28,727 nt of DNA from CAYXVF01 sp964468125 (GTDB lineage Bacteria; Myxococcota; XYA12-FULL-58-9; CAYXVF01), in contig CAYXVF010000078.1 of the NCBI GenBank assembly GCA_964468125.1, positions 1 through 28,727 of the forward strand, in the 5' to 3' direction. Position 1 is the stretch's first letter. Each line of letters starts with the position of its first letter. The notes under the pieces are model-generated. The model did not search any database and had not been told where the DNA came from. It saw only the letters and a list, made by a program, of their open reading frames with translations. Made by a program: the position numbers and the translations under genes. This document shows positions 1-8,311 of this stretch, piece by piece.

Positions 1-69
1 TCCGAGCACCCCGATCGAAAGCGGTGCCGATAGAGGGATCACTGCCAATAGAATTTAGGAGATCCCTTC

Positions 70-363
70 ATGAGCGACGACCTCGTTCAGCGCCCGGGTG
101 CGTCCATGGGCGCCATAAAAGCGTGGCAAATGGAGCAATCCATCGCCTACTGCGGCCTCGAGGCCTACGCCGAAAGGCTGCACGAATGCGTCAACCCGGT
201 GCCCAAATCCGACGGTGAAGCGGTGCGTGACGCGCAGGCTGCGGTGAGCGAAGCCGCGCGTGTTGCCGCGCAGCGGCTCTCCACGGACGCTGGCACCCCA
301 CGGACGAGCGCGCTCGAGGAACCGCGCGCGTCCCTTCGGGCCGTGCCGAAGCGCAGGCCCTAG
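70..363 (+). CDS. Small hypothetical protein, 97 aa
   Basis: I do not recognise this protein. An AGGAG Shine-Dalgarno at 57-61 lies eight bases before the ATG, which makes the start convincing. The product is soluble, with no signal peptide or membrane segment; the first half is probably helical (residues 14-65) and the last 30 residues are basic and rich in Pro, Arg and Ala, probably disordered. Two cysteines (near residues 28 and 40) lie in the helical part. The gene converges with the protease lipoprotein gene and their stop codons overlap by four bases, so neither has room for a separate terminator. The 69 bases upstream may hold the tail of an earlier gene, but no frame could be chosen. 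Existence is moderately supported; function unknown. Confidence 0.6.
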   Translation: MSDDLVQRPGASMGAIKAWQMEQSIAYCGLEAYAERLHECVNPVPKSDGEAVRDAQAAVSEAARVAAQRLSTDAGTPRTSALEEPRASLRAVPKRRP

Positions 364-1691
364 TCGACCGCGACGGTGGGGTAGACCAAGGCGCAGTCGA
401 GCTGGGTCGAGGGGCCCTGCTGAACCAAGGCCATGCCGGTGGGCAGGGTAAAGGCATCCACGGCGTCGTAGTTGACGTCGTAGAAGCCAAGGTCCTCAAA
501 AGATGCGGCGGTCACCTCCGAGAGAGGGCTCGTCGCGTCGCTCGCGCGAAGCCCTGGACTCATCAGCTCCGCGCCGAAGATCGATTCGCGCCAGTGTCCG
601 TCCGAGGATCCCGGCACCGCCTGGTTTTCCACGGGTACCGGGGTGCCCCCGTCGAAGCCTGCACCGCCTAAGCGCGCAAAGGCCGCGCGGGCGGCCGGTC
701 CGGTGAAGTGCGTGTCCGCTCCAGCGTTGTTCGGGACCGAGGGATCTTCGAGCAGGCCCTCGCGCGCCCAGAGGGTTCCGAGACCGAGGACGTGCCCCAT
801 TTCGTGGATAATCACCGCCTCCAGCTGCCCATCCGCCTCCAGGCGGTCCAAGTCGTGCGAGTCGAACTCCATGATTCCGACCACCGGTGAGCCATCGGCG
901 CTCCGTCCGGCGCAGGGACCGGCCTGGCCCAGAATCCCTCCCGGGCCGTCGATCGGCGTGGAGGAGGCGAAGACGAGTACGTCGTCGACGGCGATCCCAC
1001 CGCCGGCGCCAATGTCGACGCCGCAGCCTTGCAGGAGCGCCTCAGCCGAAACCACGACATCGCCCAAGTCGTTCACCAGCAGCCCAGACCAACGGTCTCT
1101 CGCGCGCTCGAACGCGAACTCCTGAGCGGAGCTGAGCTGGCCTGCGAAAAGCAGGTCGATCTGCATTTCCGAGCGCCCAAGTGCCGTAAAGACCAGGGCC
1201 AATCCTTCCGCCTCCGCGATCACACGATTCGCGTCGACGAGCGGCACAAGCGTCCAACCCTCGGCCGTCGCCACACCTTCTGCGTCGGTGAAGGCGGTGT
1301 TGCCGGTGATCTCCGTCCGTCCCGTCGCGCGGAAGAAAACCTCGACATTTTCGATAGGTTCGCCCGTCTCCGAGGTGATGCGGACGCTCGGTGGCACAAC
1401 CGCGCTGCCGGGGAGGGCCTCTTGCTCGAGGGGGGAGAGCGCCTCGATGGCGCCAATGGCGATGACCGGAGCGGCATCCGGTTGCCCCGCGGGGTCGGCG
1501 GCGGGATCCGAGAGGGTGTCTTGGGAGCTCGCTTCTTCGGAGGCGGTCGATGTCTCGCTAGCCGGTTCCGCACCCGCGGGTTCATCGGTCGGGAAGGGGG
1601 CGTGGTCGACTCCGGGCGGATAACATCCAGCCGCGAACGAAAACATCACCAGTAGAGGGAGCGCATGCCGCGCTCGACTCGCGAAGTGCAT
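360..1691 (-). CDS. Leishmanolysin-like zinc metalloprotease lipoprotein
   Basis: Predicted secreted, lipid-anchored metzincin protease of 443 aa. The start at 1691 is preferred over the longer frame because AGGGA lies five bases upstream and it begins directly with a lipoprotein signal peptide whose lipobox AAGC puts the acylated Cys at residue 23. A Ser/Thr/Glu/Pro-rich linker (about 30-75) follows, then a bacterial Ig-like domain (about 80-173) and the catalytic domain. The zinc motif HEMGHVLGLG starts at residue 296; GHWRE (His 366) fits the third zinc ligand and ELMSPG (Met 377) the Met-turn, as in leishmanolysin (M8)-type proteins, where ligand three is distant from the helix. The segment SPLSEVTAASFEDLGF after it is also typical of that family. 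Residue roles are inferred from the family. The natural substrate cannot be told. It would be matured by Lgt, Lsp and Lnt, the last encoded in this window. Confidence 0.85.
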   Translation of the reverse strand: MHFASRARHALPLLVMFSFAAGCYPPGVDHAPFPTDEPAGAEPASETSTASEEASSQDTLSDPAADPAGQPDAAPVIAIGAIEALSPLEQEALPGSAVVPPSVRITSETGEPIENVEVFFRATGRTEITGNTAFTDAEGVATAEGWTLVPLVDANRVIAEAEGLALVFTALGRSEMQIDLLFAGQLSSAQEFAFERARDRWSGLLVNDLGDVVVSAEALLQGCGVDIGAGGGIAVDDVLVFASSTPIDGPGGILGQAGPCAGRSADGSPVVGIMEFDSHDLDRLEADGQLEAVIIHEMGHVLGLGTLWAREGLLEDPSVPNNAGADTHFTGPAARAAFARLGGAGFDGGTPVPVENQAVPGSSDGHWRESIFGAELMSPGLRASDATSPLSEVTAASFEDLGFYDVNYDAVDAFTLPTGMALVQQGPSTQLDCALVYPTVAVD

Positions 1692-1788
1692 GATTTCCCT
1701 GACTGGCACACCCTCACCCAAGGGCGCTCCAACGGTAAAGAAGCTTGGGGTCGGGGTGCAACTGAAAACCACACCCGATTCCGATTCC

Positions 1789-2535
1789 CTACACCCACTC
1801 TCCGACGTTGCGGACCACCGCCATCATGGAGTCGTGCTTGAGTTTGCTGGCCGCGGAGCTCAGCTCGGTCTGGTGCTTTTCTTTCTCCATCCACGCTTTC
1901 AGCTCGAGGAACGTGAGGTCGAAGCCATTTTGAGCGGTGCTCATCGCGCTTTCGACCGCGGACAGGTAGCTTTCGAGCTCGTCCTTGTTCGTGAGCTCGT
2001 CTGCCCAGTCGCCCGGGAGATTGAACGCCGGAGAATGAGAGACCTCCGCGTCGGGGTTTTGCACGAGCTTCTGGATGAGCGCCCGCACTTTCGCAGCCTC
2101 CGCCTGGAGCTCGTCCTTGAGCTGGAGCATCGCTTTCGTCTTCACCGCAAAATAAGTGGCTTCGTCCACACCGCGCGTGAGCAGTGCGATCATCAGGATG
2201 TTGTGGCGATCCTTCGGTGACATCTGCACCTCCTCGCTCGCGCCAGGCACGAGGGCGGCCGCTTCTTTGCCCACCTGGTCCATCAGTGCGTCCACCTGCG
2301 CCCGCGTAGCGAGGTAGATCTCCTCGGACATCGAGTCTTCCCGGGTCGCCGTGGGCAACAGGGTAGTGGAGTCCACCTTGGCCCGAGGTGGAGCGTATTT
2401 CAGTACGGTCGGCCCCGTGCTGGCGGGCGCGTCCTGCGCTTTCGACAGGGTGTCCGATGCCGGCTGAGTGACCTCGGCGATCATTTCAGCGACGCCGCCG
2501 CGTTGATTGCGTTCCCGAGCGAGTTGAAGTGTCAT
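1789..2535 (-). CDS. Hypothetical helical protein, 248 aa
   Basis: Not recognised. The first 70 residues are Pro/Thr/Ala-rich and look disordered; the rest is almost wholly amphipathic helix with many Lys, Glu and Gln and a few conserved-looking aromatic residues (PGDWADEL, KAWMEKEKH). No signal peptide or membrane helix is visible. The ATG at 2535 has GAGG nine bases upstream. An internal ATG at 2331, preceded by GGGAAG, could give a 180-residue version lacking the disordered head, so the start is open. The gene is divergent from the 558-residue gene at 2608 with only 72 bases between them, which suggests shared control. The helical, export-like look recalls secretion filament or translocator proteins, but no motif proves this. 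It is separated from the protease gene downstream by about 100 bases. Confidence 0.7.
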   Translation of the reverse strand: MTLQLARERNQRGGVAEMIAEVTQPASDTLSKAQDAPASTGPTVLKYAPPRAKVDSTTLLPTATREDSMSEEIYLATRAQVDALMDQVGKEAAALVPGASEEVQMSPKDRHNILMIALLTRGVDEATYFAVKTKAMLQLKDELQAEAAKVRALIQKLVQNPDAEVSHSPAFNLPGDWADELTNKDELESYLSAVESAMSTAQNGFDLTFLELKAWMEKEKHQTELSSAASKLKHDSMMAVVRNVGEWV

Positions 2536-2607
2536 CTGCTCTTACCTCACGTCCATCCCCACACCCTGGCATACACCCCACTAAGTCCCCGTGGTTGCAG
2601 GGAAAAC

Positions 2608-4284
2608 ATGCAGCTTGCAAGCAACTCGGGATTTGTGCCCGGAGGGCACCGTTTCGTCATCCCGCCCGATAATCGCCGGGTGACTCTCAATAGAATGGAC
2701 GCGGTTCAGCGATTTCTGGACCTCGTCGGTAAAGACGGAGAGCTCGACTGGCAGGATGTTTGGGCCAGCGCGAGCCATCTGATCGGCACGGATCGAATCC
2801 GCGAGGCGGAGTATGACGCCTGGATCCAGGGCATCGAGCAGCGCATCGCCGATGGCTCGTTGCATTGGAGCAACGGCGGCGAACGCGCTTATCGCGCGCT
2901 CCGTCGGCGCATGGACCCGCACCGCGTCGACGGGCTCGTCGCGCCGAATCTGTCCCGCGCCCGGATGCGCGCCATCGCGCTGCAGGCGCGACGGCAGCAG
3001 ACCTGGCCAGTCCTCGCGCGTGACATTCGGGTCCCGTCGATCGACTTCCGGATGCCCGCCGAGCCCGAAGCGGGGCCGGTCTTTGGGACCGCTCGCGTAG
3101 CAATGCCCTTGAGCGCGCTGGTCAACGACCCGATCCACGCGGACCTGCTCCTCAGCAATCTGCGGAGCATTCGAGTCGCGGAGCCTTTCGGACGCCCGGG
3201 GGAGGCTGAGTGGAGCCTGGAAGGAGTGGGCCATCGCGCGGTTTTGACCGTGGAGATCCCGAACGCCCGTGGCAGCGCTTGGCATCAAATCCCACCCATG
3301 CTGCGGGTGGACTTCGGCAACGGGCCGCAGCCGCTGCGCCTGTTCGCGGATGCGTTGGTGGTGGACCACAGTCCGAGCCACCGTCGTGGCTGGCAAAGTG
3401 TCATCGAAAGCCGCACCGCGCAGATCGAGCTCCATCGCGAGGGCGTCGCCGAGCTGCGGGCCCTGCTCGCGGACCCGGAAGCGCGCCGGGCGGTGCCGAC
3501 ACCGAGCCGCCTCCGTCTCGGCGCGTCCAGGGAAGAGCTCGCGCTTCTCGAGGGGGAGCTCCGAGAGCGTCTGCGGGAGATCCGACCTCGCTTGAACGAG
3601 GCGTCGACCGGCGAGCTTCGAGTGGTCTTTTTGCGGACCCAACCGACCGGCGATTCGAGCACCGACGTCGAGCTCGAACGCGCCGCCATTCGCATTCACC
3701 GCTGGCAGCAGGCCAGAAACGTGCACGCGCCGATGGCCGCGCTGCTCGAAGCTTTGCGCGAGGTCGAGCCGGACCCAGCCGCTTTTGCCGAGCGCTTCGC
3801 AGACCTCATCGACGCAGAGCGCGACGCCTTCGCCCGGGTCCAGCGAAGCGCGGCACGCGTGGCGGAGGCGCGGGACACCCTCCTGCGCGAGCCGCTGCAT
3901 CCGAAGCTCTGGAATGCGGCGGAGCAGGTCTTACTCGGAGCCCGTGAACGTCCCGTGCGCCACGTGTTCGAGGGGATCGCAACCTGGTCGGAGCAGGTGG
4001 CGGAAGACGAGTCGCGCTGGCGCGCGGAGCTCGAGGCGATGCCCGCGGAGCTCGAAAGCGACGTGGCGCGGATTGAAAGTCGCATCGAGACCGCACTTCG
4101 CGACATCGCCGAAGCACGAGAGGCGCTCGCCAGCCTGCAGGAGGCGCCGGCGTTCGAGGAGATCGCCACCGGCCAAGCTGACACGCCGGGGCGGTTCATC
4201 GAGCCCGACGACGATGCGTTTTGGCGGCTGGTCGAAGCACGATCGCAGCTCCGAGGCCCGCAGGTGCGGCTTCGGGTCGAGTGA
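2608..4284 (+). CDS. Hypothetical coiled-coil protein, 558 aa
   Basis: Not recognised. The start at 2608 is chosen because AGGGA (2599-2603) sits four bases upstream; the frame is open further upstream to 2503 but that part would overlap the divergent gene. The N-terminal 100 residues are helical and Trp-rich (ELDWQDVWAS, HWSNGGERAYRAL). Residues about 150-270 look mixed alpha/beta. From about 275 to 545 the protein is mostly charged helix with heptad-like stretches, for example around 310-345 and 485-520, so it probably forms a coiled coil. There is no signal peptide or membrane helix; it should be cytoplasmic. It ends 30 bases before mutS and may be co-transcribed with it. The paired divergent gene at 1789-2535 is equally helical and unknown. 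Confidence 0.75.
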   Translation: MQLASNSGFVPGGHRFVIPPDNRRVTLNRMDAVQRFLDLVGKDGELDWQDVWASASHLIGTDRIREAEYDAWIQGIEQRIADGSLHWSNGGERAYRALRRRMDPHRVDGLVAPNLSRARMRAIALQARRQQTWPVLARDIRVPSIDFRMPAEPEAGPVFGTARVAMPLSALVNDPIHADLLLSNLRSIRVAEPFGRPGEAEWSLEGVGHRAVLTVEIPNARGSAWHQIPPMLRVDFGNGPQPLRLFADALVVDHSPSHRRGWQSVIESRTAQIELHREGVAELRALLADPEARRAVPTPSRLRLGASREELALLEGELRERLREIRPRLNEASTGELRVVFLRTQPTGDSSTDVELERAAIRIHRWQQARNVHAPMAALLEALREVEPDPAAFAERFADLIDAERDAFARVQRSAARVAEARDTLLREPLHPKLWNAAEQVLLGARERPVRHVFEGIATWSEQVAEDESRWRAELEAMPAELESDVARIESRIETALRDIAEAREALASLQEAPAFEEIATGQADTPGRFIEPDDDAFWRLVEARSQLRGPQVRLRVE

Positions 4285-4314
4285 TCGTCAGACCGGGTTG
4301 ATAGTGCTCCACGC

Positions 4315-6948
4315 ATGGCGGCGACGATCGACCTCGGTGAGCGCAAGCTCACTCCCATGCTGCGCCAGTTCGTGGACGCGAAAGAGGAGTGTCCAGAGGG
4401 CTCGATCCTCCTGTTTCGCATGGGGGATTTCTACGAAACCTTCTTTGAGGACGCTCAGATCGCCGCGAAAGAGCTCGACATTACGCTGACCTCCCGGGAC
4501 AAGGGCAGTCCGGACCCGATCCCCATGGCCGGCGTGCCCTGGCACTCTATCGCGGGCTACATCGCGAAGCTGGTCCAACGCGGCTACACCGTCGCGATCT
4601 GCGACCAGGTGGAAGACCCCAAAGCCGCCAAGGGGATCGTTCGGCGGGAGATCACGCAGATCGTGACCCCTGGCACGGTCAGCGATCTGGAGGCCCTCGA
4701 CCCGCAGTCGAGCTCCTATCTCGCCTGGCTCGAGCCCGTGGCACGAACGAGCGAGTGGCGCGTGGCGCTCCTTGACCTCCTCGCGGGCGAGATCCTCGTA
4801 ACCCGGGCGGACGCTCGCCGCCTGCTCGACGAGCTTCGTCGTGCCGGGGTTCGGGAGGCCCTCTGCGCGCACGAGCACCTCGAGGCACTGCCTTTTGACC
4901 GCAAAGCCGTGAGTGTGCCCGTCCGCGGACAGCGTGGGCTTCCCGCGGTCGACGAGGCGCGGGCGATGCTCCTCGATCGCTTTGGAGACGACCAGATCGA
5001 CGGGCTTCCCGAGGAGGAGGCCCGAGCCTTTGCGCCGGTCCTGCAGCGCTTGCTGGTCTACGCGGAGAACACCCAGCGGCGCTCGCTCGCCCATTTGATG
5101 GCCCCGCGCGCCTATCGCTTGTGCGACGCGCTCGTTCTCGACGAAGCCACTCGACGCAATCTCGAGCTGGTCGCCACGCTCCGCGAGCAGAAGCGGCATG
5201 GGTCGCTGCTTTGGCACCTCGATCGCTGCCGCACCTCCATGGGCTCCCGGCGTCTCGCGCAGTGGTTGCTCTTTCCCCTGCGGGACCGTGCGCAGATCGA
5301 TGCGCGCCTCGATACGGTCGAGCGCTTGAAGAACGACCGAACGCTGCGCCAGGCGCTCCGGGAGACGCTCGAGGGCGTGCGGGACGTCGAGCGGCTCGTG
5401 GGCCGGGTGGCGGTGCATCGTGCCACCCCCAAAGACCTCGCCCTGTTGCGAGATTCGCTCGCGCGCGTCCCCGACATGCGCGCGGGGCTCGCGGAGCTCG
5501 ACGGAACTCTCGGCGAACAATGGCGTGCGCTCGATCCCGTGGCCGACGTGCTCGGGGAGCTGCAGCGGGCGCTCGTAGAGGATCCGCCAACGCCCACCGG
5601 GGAGGGCGGGATTTTCGCCCGGGGCTACCGGGACGACCTCGATGAGCTCATCGCGTTGTCCACCGAAGGGCACGACTACCTGCGGGAGCTCGAGCTCCGG
5701 GAGCGTGAACGCACAGGGATCCCGAACCTGAAGGTTCGCTACAACAAGGTCTTCGGCTACTACCTCGAGGTCACCCGAGCCCATCTCGAGCGTGTTCCTC
5801 CGGACTTCATTCGCAAGCAAACCCTGGTCAACGCAGAGCGTTTCATCACCGACGAGCTCAAGAGCTATGAGGCAAAGGTTCTCGGTGCGGACGAGCGCCG
5901 AAAGGGGCGCGAGCAGGAGCTCTTCGAGGCGCTGATGGAGTACGTCGGACTCCACCTGTCGCGCTTGCGCGCCGTCGCGCGGCTCGTCGCCGAAACCGAC
6001 GCGCTCGCGAGCCTCGCCGAAGTCGCGGACGAGGGGCGCTACGTCCGGCCAGAGCTGGTCGATGCGCCCGTGCTCGAGCTCGAGCAAAGCCGACACCCGG
6101 TCATCGAACGCATGATGCCCGCCGGTGAGCGCTTTGTGCCGAATGACATCGCGCTCGACGCGGATGACGCGCGCTTGATGATCGTCACCGGGCCAAACAT
6201 GGCGGGAAAGAGCACCGCCATGCGCCAAGTGGCCCTCTGCGCCATTCTGGCCCATCTCGGCTCCTTTGTGCCAGCACGACGGGCGCGGGTGGGGATCTGT
6301 GACCGTGTCTTCACCCGGGTCGGCGCCTCAGACGACATCGGACGGGGGCAGAGCACCTTCATGGTCGAAATGGTCGAGACCGCCGCGATCCTCGAGCATG
6401 CGACGCGCCATTCATTGGTGATCCTCGATGAAATCGGCCGTGGCACGAGCACCTTTGACGGCGTTTCGATCGCCTGGTCCGTCGCCGAGCACCTCCACGA
6501 CGAGGTCGGCTGTCGGGCGATGTTCGCAACGCATTACCACGAGCTGACCGATCTGGCGGTGGAGCGCTCGTGCATCGTCAACGCGTCGGTGGCGGTCGCG
6601 GAAAAAGGGGACAGCATCGTTTTTCTCCGGACCCTCGTGCCGGGCGCCGCCAACCGCAGCTACGGGATTCAGGTGGGCGAGCTCGCGGGGTTGCCTCAGA
6701 CGGTCGTCGAGCGGGCCAAAGAGATCTTGTCGAATCTCGAGTGCGGCGACTACGACGAGTGCGGGGTCCCGTCCATCGCGTTTTCGCGAAAACGCGCAGC
6801 GGAGCGAGCCAGCGGTCAGCTGCCGCTCTTCGGCGCCCCACGTGCTCCGAGCGAGGTCGAGGTGGCGCTCTCCACGCTCGATCCGGACGCAATGACCCCA
6901 CGACAGGCCCTGGATGCGCTCTACGCGCTCAAAGGAAAGGCGCAGTAG
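4315..6948 (+). CDS. mutS: DNA mismatch repair protein MutS
   Basis: Mismatch-recognition ATPase that starts methyl- or nick-directed mismatch repair as a dimer with MutL. The 877-residue length is normal for bacterial MutS. The mismatch-reading motif GDFYETF is at residues 37-43, with Phe39 and Glu41 matching the wedge residues known from the family. The middle lever and clamp domains follow (for example NLKVRYNKVFGYYLEVT). The ATPase domain has Walker A TGPNMAGKST (625-634), the FDR/GRGQSTF signature region, Walker B LVILDEIGRGTSTFDG with Asp705 and Glu706, and the ATHYHEL switch. The C-terminal tail ends in the usual helix-turn-helix dimer segment and a short LDALYALK piece. No good Shine-Dalgarno precedes the ATG; a later ATG at 4357 is less likely because residues before it match the family. 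No mutL is in the window. Confidence 0.98.
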   Translation: MAATIDLGERKLTPMLRQFVDAKEECPEGSILLFRMGDFYETFFEDAQIAAKELDITLTSRDKGSPDPIPMAGVPWHSIAGYIAKLVQRGYTVAICDQVEDPKAAKGIVRREITQIVTPGTVSDLEALDPQSSSYLAWLEPVARTSEWRVALLDLLAGEILVTRADARRLLDELRRAGVREALCAHEHLEALPFDRKAVSVPVRGQRGLPAVDEARAMLLDRFGDDQIDGLPEEEARAFAPVLQRLLVYAENTQRRSLAHLMAPRAYRLCDALVLDEATRRNLELVATLREQKRHGSLLWHLDRCRTSMGSRRLAQWLLFPLRDRAQIDARLDTVERLKNDRTLRQALRETLEGVRDVERLVGRVAVHRATPKDLALLRDSLARVPDMRAGLAELDGTLGEQWRALDPVADVLGELQRALVEDPPTPTGEGGIFARGYRDDLDELIALSTEGHDYLRELELRERERTGIPNLKVRYNKVFGYYLEVTRAHLERVPPDFIRKQTLVNAERFITDELKSYEAKVLGADERRKGREQELFEALMEYVGLHLSRLRAVARLVAETDALASLAEVADEGRYVRPELVDAPVLELEQSRHPVIERMMPAGERFVPNDIALDADDARLMIVTGPNMAGKSTAMRQVALCAILAHLGSFVPARRARVGICDRVFTRVGASDDIGRGQSTFMVEMVETAAILEHATRHSLVILDEIGRGTSTFDGVSIAWSVAEHLHDEVGCRAMFATHYHELTDLAVERSCIVNASVAVAEKGDSIVFLRTLVPGAANRSYGIQVGELAGLPQTVVERAKEILSNLECGDYDECGVPSIAFSRKRAAERASGQLPLFGAPRAPSEVEVALSTLDPDAMTPRQALDALYALKGKAQ

Positions 6949-7005
6949 AGAGTTTTCGAGCCGATCGAGTGGGCTGCGAGTAGGATGGGATAAAGGAAGT
7001 GAGCA

Positions 7006-7326
7006 ATGTCTTTTGAGATCAGCAACCGCGCCGGTGCGTCGGCGGAGATCCCCACCATGCACAGCCGTGGTCACGTCGAGATCGCCGGCACCCACGGCGA
7101 GTATGTTGCCGCGCCCGTCGCCGAGCTTCTCGCCTCAAAGGGCTGGGGAGAAATCGTCGGGGAAGGGGACAACTGGCGCTTCGAGCCCGCCGACAACGTC
7201 ACGATTCGAGACATCGACCGCAATGCGTTCGCCGAGCTCACGACCGACTTTAATCCACTGAACTGGATCGGCATGCAGGACATCTCGGCGAGTCTGGCGG
7301 CAGCGGGGTTACCGAGAAATCGATGA
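7006..7326 (+). CDS. Small hypothetical protein, 106 aa
   Basis: Not recognised. AAGGAAG lies about seven bases before the ATG, so translation start is well supported. The protein is acidic and soluble, with a probable mixed fold: two His/Gly-rich strands near the start, an AAPVAELLASKGWGEI helix-turn region and a DNWRFEPADNVTIRDID beta segment, then a helix at the end. The helix-turn-strand order around residues 37-65 could be a winged-helix-like unit, but this is only an impression. The last codons overlap the next gene in an ATGA junction at 7323-7326, so the two products are translationally coupled and probably act together. It begins 57 bases after mutS. Confidence 0.75.
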   Translation: MSFEISNRAGASAEIPTMHSRGHVEIAGTHGEYVAAPVAELLASKGWGEIVGEGDNWRFEPADNVTIRDIDRNAFAELTTDFNPLNWIGMQDISASLAAAGLPRNR

Positions 7327-7667
7327 GCGCCGTCGTACTCGCAGAGAAGTGTTTCTCCAAGGCCGAGAACGCCGAGACCTTTCGCACCTTCGGCGCACTC
7401 GTCAGCAAAAAGATGAGCGAGCAGGGGGTCGAGCGCGTCACGCTCGCGGTGAAGGAGGACGACGAGAGCATCACCATTCTCGTGCTCGTGGCGCCGTCCC
7501 CGGACGCGCAAACCTTCACCAGTCACGACAGCTTCACCCCTGAAAACGTTGCGGACACGATCGAACGGACCGCTGCTGCGGCGACGCGAATGTCCCCAGG
7601 CTCAGACGCGGGCAGTGGTCTCGCTCCTCCGTCCACAGGCATCGGACCAAAAACCGGCCGACGTTGA
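7323..7667 (+). CDS. Small hypothetical protein, 114 aa, coupled to previous gene
   Basis: Not recognised. Starts within the stop codon of the preceding gene (ATGA), the classic layout for translational coupling of partner proteins. Residues 1-75 look like a compact alpha/beta fold: a helix with AENAETFRTFGALVSKKMSE followed by strands VERVTLAVKEDDESITILVLVA. The last 25 residues are Gly/Pro/Ser-rich and likely disordered. No signal peptide or membrane helix. It converges with the membrane-protein gene at 7674, leaving only six bases between the stops, and I see no hairpin terminator there. Confidence 0.75.
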   Translation: MSAVVLAEKCFSKAENAETFRTFGALVSKKMSEQGVERVTLAVKEDDESITILVLVAPSPDAQTFTSHDSFTPENVADTIERTAAAATRMSPGSDAGSGLAPPSTGIGPKTGRR

Positions 7668-7673
7668 GCGCCT

Positions 7674-8204
7674 TCAATGGTTGACCCGGGACGTGGTGCA
7701 GTCGAGCGCCCACTGCTCTTGCTCTGCAGGCTCGTCTAACACCACCGCCGCTTGTCGTACGCAATCGCTCGCTTCCCGTTCGCACGCGCGATAGGTCGCG
7801 CTTTCTGGGTCGCAGATCGACATGTCGATCTGACCGTCGGCGCCCGGTTCGCAGAGGAGGGTCGTACAAACGCGGTTCACGATTTCGATGTGCTCGTCCC
7901 GCACCCCACTCACCATGATCTGACCGATGATCAGGCCAACCACGAGTCCTGGGAAGGAAGCGACAGGGAGCCATTTGAAGGTCGGCGGCAGGATAAGCTT
8001 CTCGGCCTCGCCGAGGTTCACGTAACGCAGCCAATAGAGCAGGGCTCCGATCACGCCCGACACTCCGATCACCCCGAGCACGATGACCGTCAGCGACGTC
8101 GAGCTCGACCATCCCATTCCGCTGTAGGTGATGTAGAGGCGGAGCGTGATCCCGAGAAATGTCGACGAGATGAGCCATCCGGCGATGATTGCGAGCTCGA
8201 TCAT
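7674..8204 (-). CDS. Small membrane protein with Cys-rich tail, 176 aa
   Basis: Not recognised. The start at 8204 is preferred to the longer frame at 8288 because AGGG lies seven bases upstream and the protein then begins directly with a hydrophobic helix (MIELAIIAGWLISS). Three membrane helices are visible, at about residues 3-20, 35-60 and 78-98. The C-terminal 75 residues are acidic and hold six cysteines (for example VCTTLLCEP, DMSICDP, ACEREASDC). With three helices the tail and the N-terminus lie on opposite sides; an outside tail would allow three disulphides. The gene is divergent from the amidase gene and convergent with the small pair at 7006-7667. Function unknown. Confidence 0.75.
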   Translation of the reverse strand: MIELAIIAGWLISSTFLGITLRLYITYSGMGWSSSTSLTVIVLGVIGVSGVIGALLYWLRYVNLGEAEKLILPPTFKWLPVASFPGLVVGLIIGQIMVSGVRDEHIEIVNRVCTTLLCEPGADGQIDMSICDPESATYRACEREASDCVRQAAVVLDEPAEQEQWALDCTTSRVNH

Positions 8205-8311
8205 GGCGTGCCCTGAGGTGTTACTGCATGAGCGACCGCAGCTCAAACCGCAGTTTGAACCATTTGCCAGGAATTCGACGTGCCGCATTCAGAGCGTTAG
8301 CGTCGGATGCG

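Noticed and set aside
1789..2535. Type III secretion needle or translocator protein
   Set aside because: Only general helicity and a disordered head support it; no secretion genes lie nearby.
2695..2790. EF-hand calcium loop in the 558-residue protein (VGKDGELDWQDV)
   Set aside because: The acidic positions do not fit the 12-residue loop when the Gly is set at position six.
2581..3900. 439-residue antisense frame opposite the 558-residue gene
   Set aside because: No ribosome site or recognisable domain; the plus-strand frame is longer, has a ribosome site and fits between its neighbours.
4288..6255. Long 655-residue open frame antisense to mutS
   Set aside because: It mirrors mutS, whose motifs are unmistakable; the antisense product is rich in Arg, His and Gly with no domain, a common effect of GC-rich codon use.
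7534..8178. 214-residue minus-strand frame overlapping the small membrane protein
   Set aside because: Composition is Arg/His-rich shadow-like; the other minus frame shows clear membrane helices and a good start.
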